Origin: Isosphaeraceae bacterium
GTDB taxonomy: Bacteria > Planctomycetota > Planctomycetia > Isosphaerales > Isosphaeraceae
Assembly: GCA_026004735.1 (NCBI GenBank)
Contig: BPJS01000001.1
Coordinates: forward strand, 3,986,859-4,050,858
Length of the DNA: 64,000 nucleotides
Reading direction: 5' to 3'
Shown here: positions 26,850 through 35,956 of the stretch, in pieces
Numbering within the stretch: position 1 is the first letter of the stretch
Layout: every line of letters begins with the position of its first letter
Program-made: the position numbers and the translations under genes
The notes under the pieces: generated by a model
What the model saw: the letters and a program-made list of their open reading frames with translations, nothing else
The model's database searches: none
What the model was told of the DNA's origin: nothing

Positions 26850-28127
26850 CTACGCCTCCCCCGCACCCCACGTCGAAGGCCACGCCACGAACAACACCTC
26901 CGCCCCGGGAGCGTAGTCACAGTCCCCGGCCTCAAACACCACAAAACCATCCGCCTCGGAAACCGTCCGCAAGTCCGCCGATCCCATCCACTTCAGCGGC
27001 TCGACCAGCCCCTCCGACAACCGTCTTGCCGGATGATACGTGATCCGCGGTCCACGGTGGCGGTAGGGCGACGCCAGGATTCGAAGCTCGGTCCTTGGCC
27101 GCCAGCCCGGCCGCCCCGCCAGAACCGCTAGCGCTGGTGCCACAAAGAGCAGGACCGAAACAATCCCGCTGACCGGGTTTCCCGGAAGCCCAAAGACCAG
27201 CGTCGGCGGCCGACCCTCTCGCTCCGACCCCACCCCAAACCAGAGCGGCTTGCCCGGCTTGACCCTGACCTTGTGAAAGATGCGCTGAACCCCGAGCTCC
27301 TCGAGCACGCGCGGTACCAGGTCGCGGCGCCCCGCCGACACCCCGCCGCTGACCAGCACGACGTCAGCCTCGCTCCCGCCGTGAGCCGTTTCACCCCTTG
27401 GCCCTGCTAGGAGGGCACCTAATCCCTCCCGGAGCCGGTCCTCTTGATCCGGCAGTCGCTCAACGGCGACTAGCTCGCTGCCCAGTTGCCTCACCAGCGA
27501 GCCGAGCACCACCCCGTTCGAATCCCGGATTTGACCTGGGCCGGGCACCTGGTCAGGGCCGACCAGCTCATCGCCGGTGGTCACGACCGCGACTCGGGGC
27601 CTCTGCACCACCCGAACCGCCACCTGGCCGACCGCGGCCAGGACCCCCAATCGGGGCGGCGTCAAAACCGTTCCCGCCGTCATCAGCTCCGCGCCGGCTC
27701 GATACTCAACGCCGCGTTCCAGGCGATTCAGACCCGGCCGAACCGGTCCACCTAGGCGGACCCGATTGCCGGTTCGCTCCGCATCTTCCAGCATCACAAC
27801 AGCGTCCGCCCCCAGCGGCAGCGGCGCTCCGGTCATCACCAAGGCCGCCTCTCCCGGCCCAAGCTCCCCCCGCGGCACCCGGCCTGCATCAATCTCATCC
27901 ACCACAGCAAACTCGACTTGCCCCGCAACCTCCAGGTCGCTCGACCGTACCGCGTACCCATCGACCAGCGCCTTGTCGAAGGGCGGCATGTCGCGATCGG
28001 CCCGCACCGTCTCGTCCAGGGTCCGCCCCAACCCATCGGCAAGCCCGACCACCTCCCCCGGCAGCCGCCGGCTCACCTTCAAAACCGCCTCCCTCGCGGA
28101 TTGGACCGTCTCCATCAATTCCCGCAC
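26850..28127 (-). CDS. moeA: Molybdopterin molybdenumtransferase
   Basis: 425 residues from GTG 28127; ATG 28115 is a good alternative. MoeA inserts molybdate into adenylylated molybdopterin. Markers in order: RTLDETVRADRDMPPFDKALVDG at the front, PGEAALVMTGAPLPLGADAV, TGDELV, the molybdopterin-binding VLVSGGVSAGRRDLVPRVLE, KVRVKPGKPLWFG and VFGLPGNPVSGIVSVLLF, then the beta C-terminal domain. No mobA, moaA or molybdoenzyme gene is in the window. It lies on the minus strand between trpG and lnt with short gaps. Confidence 0.93.
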   Translation of the reverse strand: MRELMETVQSAREAVLKVSRRLPGEVVGLADGLGRTLDETVRADRDMPPFDKALVDGYAVRSSDLEVAGQVEFAVVDEIDAGRVPRGELGPGEAALVMTGAPLPLGADAVVMLEDAERTGNRVRLGGPVRPGLNRLERGVEYRAGAELMTAGTVLTPPRLGVLAAVGQVAVRVVQRPRVAVVTTGDELVGPDQVPGPGQIRDSNGVVLGSLVRQLGSELVAVERLPDQEDRLREGLGALLAGPRGETAHGGSEADVVLVSGGVSAGRRDLVPRVLEELGVQRIFHKVRVKPGKPLWFGVGSEREGRPPTLVFGLPGNPVSGIVSVLLFVAPALAVLAGRPGWRPRTELRILASPYRHRGPRITYHPARRLSEGLVEPLKWMGSADLRTVSEADGFVVFEAGDCDYAPGAEVLFVAWPSTWGAGEA

Positions 28128-28225
28128 CCCTGCCGGTTTCCCTCAGCCCCACCCCACTCTCCGCCGACGCGCTGATCCCGAAGCCACCTCCCCACTGCCG
28201 GCAGACCCCTCTTCTCCCCGAAGCC

Positions 28226-28798
28226 TCATCCCATTCGCACAAAATTCCGAAGCAGATCAATCCCACACGAGGTCAAAAAGCTCTCGGGGTGGTACTGCAC
28301 CCCCTCCAGCGGCCAGCTCTCGTGGCGGATTCCCATGATCTCCCCCTCGTCGGTCCAGGCCACCACCTTGAATTCCGGCGGCAGCGTGCCCGGTCGGATC
28401 ACCAGACTGTGATACCGCGTCGCCTCAAACGGATTGGGCAGCCCGCGGTAGACCCCGGCTCCGTCGTGGTGAATCCACGACGTTTTGCCGTGCATGATCC
28501 GATCCGCCCGGACCACCTCCGCCCCAAACGTGTGCCCAATGCACTGATGACCCAGGCAAACCCCCAGCACCGGCACCCGCGGCGCAAACGCTGCGATCAC
28601 TGCGTTCGAAACCCCAGCCTCTCGCGGTGTGCACGGCCCCGGCGAGATGATGATATGACTCGGCTTGAGACGCTCGACCGCCTCCACGTCGATCCGGTCG
28701 TTGCGAAACACACGCACATCCAGCCCAGCGTCGATCTCCCCCAACCGTTGGACCAGGTTGTAAGTAAACGAATCGTAATTGTCGATCAGCAGAATCAT
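28226..28798 (-). CDS. trpG: Anthranilate/aminodeoxychorismate synthase glutaminase subunit
   Basis: 190 residues from ATG 28798, the usual length of a free-standing TrpG/PabA. It frees ammonia from glutamine for anthranilate (tryptophan) or 4-amino-4-deoxychorismate (folate) synthesis. Class I amidotransferase motifs: LIDNYDSFTYNL at the start, the oxyanion strand IISPGPCTPREAG, nucleophile Cys in GVCLGHQCIGH, and the catalytic His-Glu pair in GVQYHPESFLT. No trpE or pabB is beside it; the same subunit often serves both pathways in bacteria, so pabA is an equal name. The gap to moeA downstream is about 100 nt. Confidence 0.92.
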   Translation of the reverse strand: MILLIDNYDSFTYNLVQRLGEIDAGLDVRVFRNDRIDVEAVERLKPSHIIISPGPCTPREAGVSNAVIAAFAPRVPVLGVCLGHQCIGHTFGAEVVRADRIMHGKTSWIHHDGAGVYRGLPNPFEATRYHSLVIRPGTLPPEFKVVAWTDEGEIMGIRHESWPLEGVQYHPESFLTSCGIDLLRNFVRMG

Positions 28799-28854
28799 CC
28801 GGGTACACAAGCCAGCTTGCGGAGACCCGTCAGCCCACTCTGACGAATATTTGC

Positions 28855-28865
28855 ATCGTAACGAT
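28855..28865. promoter_or_regulatory. Short palindrome in the divergent region upstream of trpG
   Basis: ATCGTAACGAT is a perfect 5+1+5 palindrome in a locally AT-rich part of the 217-nt divergent space between trpG and the His-rich secreted protein gene. It could be a repressor site. No clean promoter was found beside it. Confidence 0.25.
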
Positions 28866-29015
28866 CCGACCGTTCGTTCGGAAGCGCATCGGTCCGCACC
28901 GCCAGCCCAAGACCAGCACCCGGCCCGCCCTGTCCGATCACCTCTTCCAGAACGATCAGCTACCTGACGCCCTCTGCCGCCGCTCGGACCCTCCCTCTCC
29001 ACCAGCCACTCGGAG

Positions 29016-29570
29016 ATGACCATGTTCAGGACGCTCGGCACCCTGATCTGGCTGGCGACCGGCGCAACGACCCCCGAGACGCCCACCCTCCCGCCGCCCC
29101 CCTACCCCGCGCCGGCGACCTGCACGGCGGGCCATCCCGTCCATCACCACCATCACGGCCTCTGCATCGGCCACGGCCAGATTACACCCCCAGGTCCTGG
29201 CTTCGGCTGGGGCTTCCCTAACGGCGCGGCCGACGGCTACGGTTGGTGGGATCCCGGTACCACCCTGCCACTCGGCCCCAACCGCACCTCCGAACTCTAC
29301 TTCCGCCGCAAATTCGCTCTCCCCGCCGCCCAGTGTTTCTTCCCCAGCTACTACAACCCCTACATCACCCGCGGGCAGCGCTATCTGCCCTTCGCCGGCG
29401 ATGGCGGCGATCATCCGGCAGGCGGTGCCCCCACCGGTTCGGCGCGGCTGTCTCTGACTCCGTACCAGGATTTCCTCCGCAGCCGGGGACCCGAAGTCGC
29501 GGTGCCCCGGTTTTCCGGCCGGGCCGAAGCCGAACCGATCCCATCCGGCACGAGCGGTCTGCTCCCCTGA
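29016..29570 (+). CDS. Small secreted His/Pro-rich protein of unknown function
   Basis: About 184 residues from ATG 29016, with a second ATG at 29022. The N-terminus is a short signal-like stretch (FRTLGTLIWLATGATT). A Pro-rich spacer leads to HPVHHHHHGLCIGHG, a run of five His followed by Cys and His that looks metal-binding. The rest is rich in Gly, Trp, Tyr and Phe (GWGFPNGAADGYGWWDPG; FFPSYYNPYITRGQRYLPFA), which suggests a structural or surface protein. The family is not recognised beyond a general likeness to planctomycete exported proteins. Divergent from trpG. Confidence 0.65.
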   Translation: MTMFRTLGTLIWLATGATTPETPTLPPPPYPAPATCTAGHPVHHHHHGLCIGHGQITPPGPGFGWGFPNGAADGYGWWDPGTTLPLGPNRTSELYFRRKFALPAAQCFFPSYYNPYITRGQRYLPFAGDGGDHPAGGAPTGSARLSLTPYQDFLRSRGPEVAVPRFSGRAEAEPIPSGTSGLLP

Positions 29571-29922
29571 CCCTTCCCACCCCTTGGCCATACCCAGCTT
29601 GTCGCGGCGGTCGATGGTTTCTTACCATCGTTCCTGTTGAGCCGTATCCGACGCGCTCTCGGGCGCTCCGGGTCATGGATACCGGCTGCCCAGGCGGCGG
29701 GTCGCGCCCGACCCGTCGACCGAACCTTTAGCCCGTCTGGCTCGTAGCGGGTCTTGCAGGGGGTCCCATTCTCGTGCGTCTTCTTCGGAGACCTGACCAG
29801 GACCCACGCCTGCCGCAGCCCGAGCCGTCATCTGGCCATCGGTCGTCGTCGCCACACCGGATCGTTTCGCCGCCGCAGACATTCCCCGGCTCGTCTCCCA
29901 GGCCCTCGAGGGGTGGTCTTCC
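29571..29922. other. Intergenic region before the ABC exporter operon
   Basis: 352 nt with no credible gene. It holds one hairpin (listed separately) soon after the upstream stop. The ABC ATPase gene has GAGGGG about ten bases before its ATG. I saw no strong promoter. Confidence 0.5.
29612..29640 (+). terminator. Possible terminator after the His-rich protein gene
   Basis: CGATGGT (29612-29618) and ACCATCG (29624-29630) pair perfectly around TTCTT; TTCCTGTTGA follows. The stem is only 7 bp and the T tract is interrupted, so it is a moderate candidate. Confidence 0.4.
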
Positions 29923-30864
29923 ATGAGTCGTGAAATCGTCATCGAAACCCGGAACCTGACCAAGATTTACCGGGATTTCTGGGGCCGCCCCAAAGTCCTC
30001 GCCCTCAAGGCTCTCGACCTGCAGGTCGAACGCGGCGAAATCTTTGGCCTGCTCGGACCCAACGGCTCGGGTAAGACGACCACCATCAAACTCCTGCTCG
30101 GCTTGCTCTTTCCCACCGAGGGCGATGCGCTGGTCTTCAATCAACCGGCCACCGATGTGGTGAAAAACGAACGCATCGGCTATCTCCCCGAAGAATCCTA
30201 CCTTTACAAATTCCTCAACGCCGAGGAAACGCTTCATTTCTACGGCCGCCTCTTCAAAATCCCGCCCCGCGAGCGCACCAAGCGGGTCAATCGCCTGATT
30301 GACCTGGTCGAACTCGGCGGTGCCAAGCATCGCCAGCTCCGCGAATACTCCAAAGGCATGCAGCGCCGGATCGGGCTGGCTCAGGCGTTGATCAACGAGC
30401 CGGAGCTGATCCTGCTCGACGAACCGACCTCCGGCCTCGACCCGATCGGTACCGCCAAGATCAAGGAACTGATCCGCGACCTCCGGGATAAGCAAGGAAA
30501 GACGATCGTTCTCTCCGGTCACCTGTTGGCCGACATGCAGGACATTTGCGACCGGATCGCCATCCTCCATCGCGGCGAGCTGAAGGAGATTGGGCAGGTT
30601 TCCGAGTTGCTGACCGTCCAGGACATCACCCAGATCAAGGTCCGCGACCTCCCGGCTGAGGCCCTTCCCGAAATTCGCCAAGTCGTCGAACGCTACAACG
30701 GCACGGTCGTCGACGTCGATCATCCGACCACCACCCTCGAGGAACTCTTCCTCCGCATCGTCCACGAGAGCGACAAGCATCCCGGCCGCCGTCGGGTGGC
30801 GGTCGACCAGAAACCGCGGCCCGTCACTGCCGCCCCCACGGCCGACTCCCGACCTCAGAGCTAA
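29923..30864 (+). CDS. ABC transporter ATP-binding protein (exporter type)
   Basis: 313 residues from ATG 29923. Walker [10 protein letters not shown] at 45-53, Q-loop in [10 protein letters not shown], signature [15 protein letters not shown], Walker [14 protein letters not shown] and the switch His in [10 protein letters not shown]. The YSKGMQ signature and EES after the Q-loop are typical of CcmA/NatA/Gld-type ATPases that pair with ABC-2 permeases. A C-terminal extension of about 90 residues follows the nucleotide-binding domain. It heads a three-gene operon with the permease (40-nt gap) and a protein of unknown function. The substrate cannot be told. Confidence 0.92.
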   Translation: MSREIVIETRNLTKIYRDFWGRPKVLALKALDLQVERGEIFGLLGPNGSGKTTTIKLLLGLLFPTEGDALVFNQPATDVVKNERIGYLPEESYLYKFLNAEETLHFYGRLFKIPPRERTKRVNRLIDLVELGGAKHRQLREYSKGMQRRIGLAQALINEPELILLDEPTSGLDPIGTAKIKELIRDLRDKQGKTIVLSGHLLADMQDICDRIAILHRGELKEIGQVSELLTVQDITQIKVRDLPAEALPEIRQVVERYNGTVVDVDHPTTTLEELFLRIVHESDKHPGRRRVAVDQKPRPVTAAPTADSRPQS

Positions 30865-30904
30865 ATGCCTCGTCTCGGGCTGATCTTCCGGAGCCTTTTG
30901 CGCT

Positions 30905-33373
30905 ATGCCGTTTCTCGGGATTTGGGCTCAGGCCGCCACCGGCGAGCCGTCAACTCTCCTCAAATGGTTGGTTCTGCTGGGCGACCCCCAGGTCACCACT
31001 AGTAGTTGGATCGGCGGACCGCTGACCTGGGCCAAATTCCTCGGTCTGCTCTGCCTGCTGAGCTGGATTCTCGTCCAGCTTTATTACGCGCTGCGAGGCC
31101 CCGACCGCCTCGATGTCGCCCGCCGCGGACCCGGGCCTGCTGCTTACGGCCTCCTCGTTCTACTCGGCCTCAGCGTGGCCACCGCCCTCGTCTCCGTACT
31201 TGAGCAAAACCGCCGGCTGGTTCTGCCGCCGATTGGCCCGCTAAACCTTGCCGGCTACAGCGTCGGGCCATTCACGGTCACCGACTTGCTGCTGGCCGCC
31301 CTCGGCCTGGTCGGCCTCGTTGTGCTCGAGATCGCCCTTTGGTCGTCGCTGGCGCGCGGTTCGCGGGGCGGTCGCGCCCTGCTGGTTCTGCTGCTCCACG
31401 GAGCCATCGCCGCAGGCGTCGCCGTCTACTATTTCGTCCAACTGGCCTACCGCCAGTCCCGCGGCCTCAGCCCCGTGCTCGAATCTGCCGACCTGCTGGC
31501 CGTCCTCCTCAATGGCATCCGCTATGGCGCCACGTATGCCGGGCTGATCTGCCTGGTGTTCTACGCTGGTTCGTTTCTTGGCGAAGCCCGTCATGTCCGC
31601 TGGCGCCGCCTGGCCGCAATTGCCTGGCACACGATCGTCGAATCCTTCCGTCGCACCCGTGCTCCCTGGGCGGTGCTGGCCCTCTTCGTCGTCGTCCTGG
31701 CTTTCACCAATTGGTTTCTCGGCCGCGGGCGCGTGGCCGAGCTGGCCCGCATCTTCGTGAGCACGCTCTCGGTCATCACCACCTTCCTGCTGATGATCAT
31801 GATCGTGCTTATGGCGCCGATCAGCATCCCGAACGATATCCGCCAGCAGACCATTTATACCGTCGTGTCCAAGCCCGTCCGCCGCCTCGAACTGATCTGG
31901 GGCAGGCTGATCGGCTACATGGCCGTCGTCACCTTCCTGCTGGCGATCCTGGGCGGCGTCAGCCTGCTTTACCTCAACGGCGTCGTCGGCGGCCGGGTCC
32001 GCACCACCCGCGAAGCCGCCCTGGCAGCACTCAACCAGGGGCGGGTCGAGGAGGCCCGCCGCCTCGACGAGGCTGCCACCCAACTGTCCAATCGCCTCTC
32101 AGCCCGTCTACCTCTCTACGGCTCGCTGCTTTTTTACGATTCCCGCGATCGTCCCCGCATGCGGGGCGTTGACGTCGGCTCCGAGGAACGTCGCCGCAGC
32201 CACGTCGAGGGCGCCACTCCGGCCCGTGCCATCTGGCGCTACGACATCGTGCCCGATCCGGCCAACCCCTCCCGTCCCGTCGACCGCCGTCTGCCCGTCA
32301 ACCAACTCCTCCGCCCCGGTTCGCTCGAGGCCCTCGAAAACCGTATCGTCGAACTCCAGCTCGAGGCCCAGAACATCGAGCGCCGGCTGACCCTGCCCGA
32401 CACCAAACCCGCTGAGGCCCGCCGGCTGAACGAACGCCGCCAGGCCATCAACGCCGAGCTCAACAGCCTCACCCCGCAGTTCGAAGAACGCCGCCGCCAG
32501 GAGCAAGACCTGATCGCCAAGGCTCGCCAGGCCGAAGCGGCCGGCAACCGCCAGGAGGCCGCCCGGCTCCGGGAGCAGGCCGCCGCGATGCACTCGCCCG
32601 ACATCCCCGTTGAAATGACCTTCAGCGTCTTCCGCACCACCAAGGGCGTCCTGGGCGAGGCCGTCAACGCCTCGTTGGTCGTGCGCAACGTCAACCGTCC
32701 CGAGGTCCCCGAGTCCCGCAAGCTCTTCCCGGTCCAGGAATACTACACCCGCCGCGAGTCCTTCCCGGCGCGCCTGCTGGTCGGCTCTGCGGGCCGGATC
32801 CATATGATCGTTCAGTGCCAGTCACCGACTCAGTTCCTCGGTATGGCCGAAAACGACCTCTACGTCCTGGCCAATCAAGGTCCGTTCTGGACCAACTACC
32901 TCCGCGGCCTCTCCGGAATCTGGCTCCAGGCGTTGGTCATGACCGCGGTCGGCCTCTTTGCGGGCACCTTCCTGAGCTGGCCGGTCGCCCTGCTGCTGAC
33001 CCTGGCCGCCTATCTCGGGGGTCAGGTCGCCTTCGGCTTCCTTGACCTATTTGCCCGCGGCCAGGTTGCCGGCGGCGGACCCTTCGAATCGCTGCTCCGC
33101 CTGCTCGGCCACGAAAATCTCTCGACCGACCTTGCGCCGACCGCCAGCGTTGTTGCCGCCCAGACCCTCGACCGCTTCTTCACCCCGATCATGTCCAGCC
33201 TCGTCTACGTCGTCCCCAACCTCAACGCCCTCGACGTCAGCGATACTGTCGCCTCTGGCTTTGCCGTCACCGGGCGCACTCTGCTCGAACAGGGCCTGCT
33301 CGGCCTCGGTTACGCGCTGCCGTTCACCGTCGCAGCCTTTTACATCCTCAAGAATCGAGAGGTGGCCGCATGA
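30905..33373 (+). CDS. ABC-2-type permease with a large extracytoplasmic coiled-coil insertion
   Basis: 822 residues from ATG 30905. N-terminal helices fill roughly residues 1-360, including one with QQTIYTVVSKPVRRLELIWGR, the ABC-2 permease hallmark where the membrane protein meets the ATPase. Then comes a soluble stretch of over 250 residues containing a coiled coil (LEALENRIVELQLEAQNIER; QAINAELNSLTPQFEERRRQ) and a beta-rich part, and finally four or more C-terminal helices (LQALVMTAVGLFAGTFLSWP onward). Ordinary ABC-2 permeases have about 250-400 residues, so the insertion is unusual. The stop overlaps the start of the third gene (ATGA at 33370). Confidence 0.8.
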   Translation: MPFLGIWAQAATGEPSTLLKWLVLLGDPQVTTSSWIGGPLTWAKFLGLLCLLSWILVQLYYALRGPDRLDVARRGPGPAAYGLLVLLGLSVATALVSVLEQNRRLVLPPIGPLNLAGYSVGPFTVTDLLLAALGLVGLVVLEIALWSSLARGSRGGRALLVLLLHGAIAAGVAVYYFVQLAYRQSRGLSPVLESADLLAVLLNGIRYGATYAGLICLVFYAGSFLGEARHVRWRRLAAIAWHTIVESFRRTRAPWAVLALFVVVLAFTNWFLGRGRVAELARIFVSTLSVITTFLLMIMIVLMAPISIPNDIRQQTIYTVVSKPVRRLELIWGRLIGYMAVVTFLLAILGGVSLLYLNGVVGGRVRTTREAALAALNQGRVEEARRLDEAATQLSNRLSARLPLYGSLLFYDSRDRPRMRGVDVGSEERRRSHVEGATPARAIWRYDIVPDPANPSRPVDRRLPVNQLLRPGSLEALENRIVELQLEAQNIERRLTLPDTKPAEARRLNERRQAINAELNSLTPQFEERRRQEQDLIAKARQAEAAGNRQEAARLREQAAAMHSPDIPVEMTFSVFRTTKGVLGEAVNASLVVRNVNRPEVPESRKLFPVQEYYTRRESFPARLLVGSAGRIHMIVQCQSPTQFLGMAENDLYVLANQGPFWTNYLRGLSGIWLQALVMTAVGLFAGTFLSWPVALLLTLAAYLGGQVAFGFLDLFARGQVAGGGPFESLLRLLGHENLSTDLAPTASVVAAQTLDRFFTPIMSSLVYVVPNLNALDVSDTVASGFAVTGRTLLEQGLLGLGYALPFTVAAFYILKNREVAA

Positions 33374-34815
33374 CGACCATCGCTGCGCCGGTCTCCTCGG
33401 CTCCCCAGGGGGCCCGCAACCGGCAAATCCTCTATGCCATCGCCATCGTCGCCCTCTTTGGCGCCATGTGGCCTTACTCTGAGTGGCTCCAGCGGCTCAA
33501 GACGGAGGCCGACCTCGGTGAGGCCACCATCGGCCAGATCGACGGCTCCAGCTTCCTCCAAAAACTGGCCGTCATTGGCGGACTCCGCGGCGTCGCTACC
33601 CATAGCCTCTGGAGCCAGGCCCTCGAGCTTCAAAAGCAACACGAGTGGGACAAACTCAAAGTCGCCGTCGATTTCATCACCAAGCTTCAGCCTCACTTCC
33701 TGTCGGTCTGGACTTTCCAGGGCTGGAACCTTGCGTACAACGTCTCGGTCGAGTGGGACGCACCCGAAGATAAGTACGTGTGGATCAAAAATGGCATCAA
33801 CTATCTCCGCGAGGGAGTCGCCAAAAACCGCCGCAGCCCCGACCTGATTTGGGACACCGCCTGGACTTACTACCACAAGCTCGGCTTTGCCGACGAGGCG
33901 ATCATCCTTCGCCGACTCTTTTACGACGACCCTGACGAAGAAGGCACTCAGTTTAAGATCGACCCGATCTCCCTCGATACTCGCCACGACAACTTCCAGG
34001 TTGCCCGCGGCTGGTTCCTCCGTGCCATCGGTCTGGTCGACCAGGGCGCCGAGCGGGCCGAGACCGGCGTGACCAGCAAGGTCGTCTACATCGACCGCAT
34101 GCCCGATCGCAAAGGCCGCCCCGGCGACCTCAACTTCCGGGCCATGCCCGCCCATGCCCAGACCCGCTATGCGATCGGCATGGAGAAAATGTCCAAGAAG
34201 GATATCGAACCGCTCTTTGGCCAGTTCGCCATCGCCGAATGGGACCAGGCCTACAAGGACTGGCTGACCTTCGGCAAGTATCCCTTCCCAGCCCACAACA
34301 ACCCCGAGGAAAAAATCTTCCTCGACGACATCACCAACCCCGAACGCTACTACAGCGCTGAATTGTCTGACAACCAGCGGTACTGGACCAACCGCTGGGC
34401 CGACCAGATGAATTATCGCTACTGGAAGGACCGCTGCGACGCCGAACGCGAGGAACAGGGCGTCAACGCGCGCCGATTCTTCTACGAGGGTACGCGCGCC
34501 CTTCGATTGGGCGAGTTCGCCACCGCCCGCGATAAGTTCAAGGCCGGGCTGTCGCTCTGGAAGGAACTGCTCGACCGCCACCCCACGTACCGCGACGATG
34601 AGCTGAACCAGAAAGACACTGGCGAGCTGGCCCGCCGCTATGCGTTCGCCCTCAAGCAGCTCGGCGAGGATATCCCCGAGGATATGCCTTTCAAGGACAT
34701 CTACGAACTGGTCAAGAACGAGCCGTTCCGCGATCCGTTCGACCAGCTCGACCAGATGCGCGTTGGCGAGACGACCACTGAGCCGAATCCACCCAGCCCG
34801 CCCGCGGCCCGCTAG
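33370..34815 (+). CDS. Unrecognised membrane-anchored protein of the ABC operon
   Basis: 481 residues, start coupled to the permease stop. One N-terminal helix (ILYAIAIVALFGAMWPYSEW) is followed by a long soluble part made mostly of helices with the look of tetratricopeptide-like repeats (LRGVATHSLWSQALELQKQH; FEYGTRALRLGEF-like stretch near residue 375) and rich in Trp, Tyr and Asp. The tail is Pro-rich. I do not recognise a family; by position it should be an accessory of the ABC exporter, perhaps a substrate-gathering or assembly protein. A strong terminator follows. Confidence 0.75.
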   Translation: MTTIAAPVSSAPQGARNRQILYAIAIVALFGAMWPYSEWLQRLKTEADLGEATIGQIDGSSFLQKLAVIGGLRGVATHSLWSQALELQKQHEWDKLKVAVDFITKLQPHFLSVWTFQGWNLAYNVSVEWDAPEDKYVWIKNGINYLREGVAKNRRSPDLIWDTAWTYYHKLGFADEAIILRRLFYDDPDEEGTQFKIDPISLDTRHDNFQVARGWFLRAIGLVDQGAERAETGVTSKVVYIDRMPDRKGRPGDLNFRAMPAHAQTRYAIGMEKMSKKDIEPLFGQFAIAEWDQAYKDWLTFGKYPFPAHNNPEEKIFLDDITNPERYYSAELSDNQRYWTNRWADQMNYRYWKDRCDAEREEQGVNARRFFYEGTRALRLGEFATARDKFKAGLSLWKELLDRHPTYRDDELNQKDTGELARRYAFALKQLGEDIPEDMPFKDIYELVKNEPFRDPFDQLDQMRVGETTTEPNPPSPPAAR

Positions 34816-34847
34816 GCGACCGCGCCAGTCTCAGCCGGACGTCCCCC

Positions 34848-34885
34848 GAGGCCCACGGCTCCGCTCCGCGGGCCTCCTTATTTTT
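34848..34885 (+). terminator. Rho-independent terminator of the ABC operon
   Basis: GAGGCCC (34848-34854) pairs with GGGCCTC (34870-34876); the run CTTATTTTT ends at 34885. Perfect 7-bp GC-rich stem plus T tract, placed 33 nt after the stop codon. This is the clearest intrinsic terminator in the window. Confidence 0.75.
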
Positions 34886-34978
34886 GAGGACCACGTTGCC
34901 CGGTCCCCGCGCATCCCACATTGAGCGATTATCAGGTTTCGTCCTCGACCCCGATCCGCCCGACCCTCGCCGATCGAC

Positions 34979-35863
34979 TTGGAACAAACCCCCATGCCCC
35001 CAGCGCCCGCTCCCCAGACCGTCCTCCGCGTCGGCCACAGCCCCGACTCCGACGACGCCTTCATGTTCTACGCGCTGACGCACGGCCGGATCGACACCGG
35101 CCCGCTCCAGTTCGTCCACCAACTCGAGGATATCGAGACGCTCAATCAGCGCGCCCTTCGCGGCGAACTCGAAATATCGGCTGTCAGCATCCACGCCTAC
35201 GCCTACCTAGCCGACCGCTATGCCCTGCTCGGCTCCGGGTGCAGCATGGGCGACCAGTACGGCCCCAAGGTCGTCACCCGCGACGCCTACTCGCTGGACG
35301 AGCTGCGCGCATGCACCATCGCCATCCCCGGCGAGCGGACGACTGCGGCGCTTGCACTCAAGCTCTGCCTCGGCCCCGACCTCAAGACGCAGGTGATCCC
35401 CTTCGATCAGATCATCCCGGCGGTGTTGGACGGCCGCGTCGACGCCGGGCTGATCATCCACGAAGGCCAGCTCTACTACCCCGACCGTGGCCTGCGTCAG
35501 GTCGTCGATCTGGGCGTCTGGTGGCAGGAAACCACCGGCTTGCCCCTGCCGCTGGGCGGCAACGTCGTCCGCCGCGACCTGGGCGAGGATCGGATCCGCG
35601 ACATCGCCCGCCTGCTCAAGGCGTCGATCCAGTACGCCCTGGACCATCGCCAGGAAGCCCTCGCCTACGCCCTGACCTACGCCCGCGGTCTCGACGCGGC
35701 CTTGGCCGATCGCTTCGTCGGCATGTATGTCAACGCCTGGACCCTCGACTACGGACCGCGCGGCCGTCAGGCCGTGCGCACCCTGTTGGGCCGCGCCGCC
35801 GCCGCGGGCCTGGTCCCGACCGTCGACGTCCAGTTCGTCGGCGAGTCGGACCAGTCCGAGTAA
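34979..35863 (+). CDS. mqnD: 1,4-dihydroxy-6-naphthoate synthase-type protein (futalosine menaquinone pathway)
   Basis: About 289 residues from ATG 34994 (TTG 34979 would add five). The start is GHSPDSDDAFMFYALTHGRI, close to the MqnD signature, then DIETLNQRALRGELEISAVS, YALLGSGCSMGDQYGPKVV and DGRVDAGLIIHEGQLYYPD. The fold is a two-lobed periplasmic-binding type without a signal peptide. MqnD converts cyclic dehypoxanthinyl futalosine to 1,4-dihydroxy-6-naphthoate. MqnA shares the fold, but SPDxDDxFMF and IHEGQLY favour MqnD. No other mqn gene is in the window; it implies a respiratory chain using menaquinone. Confidence 0.88.
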   Translation: MEQTPMPPAPAPQTVLRVGHSPDSDDAFMFYALTHGRIDTGPLQFVHQLEDIETLNQRALRGELEISAVSIHAYAYLADRYALLGSGCSMGDQYGPKVVTRDAYSLDELRACTIAIPGERTTAALALKLCLGPDLKTQVIPFDQIIPAVLDGRVDAGLIIHEGQLYYPDRGLRQVVDLGVWWQETTGLPLPLGGNVVRRDLGEDRIRDIARLLKASIQYALDHRQEALAYALTYARGLDAALADRFVGMYVNAWTLDYGPRGRQAVRTLLGRAAAAGLVPTVDVQFVGESDQSE

Positions 35864-35956
35864 GGCCACCCCAGACGCCGCCCGTCGCGTCCCGGCTCAC
35901 GCCTCATTATCATAACATTTTGTGATTGAGCCGCCTGATCCCGAAAGGTTTGCCCG

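Noticed and set aside
35864..35956. DnaA-box cluster or Fur box in the AT-rich acnA leader
   Set aside because: TTATCATAA and neighbours match a DnaA box at only six of nine positions and there is no cluster; the Fur-box likeness is loose.
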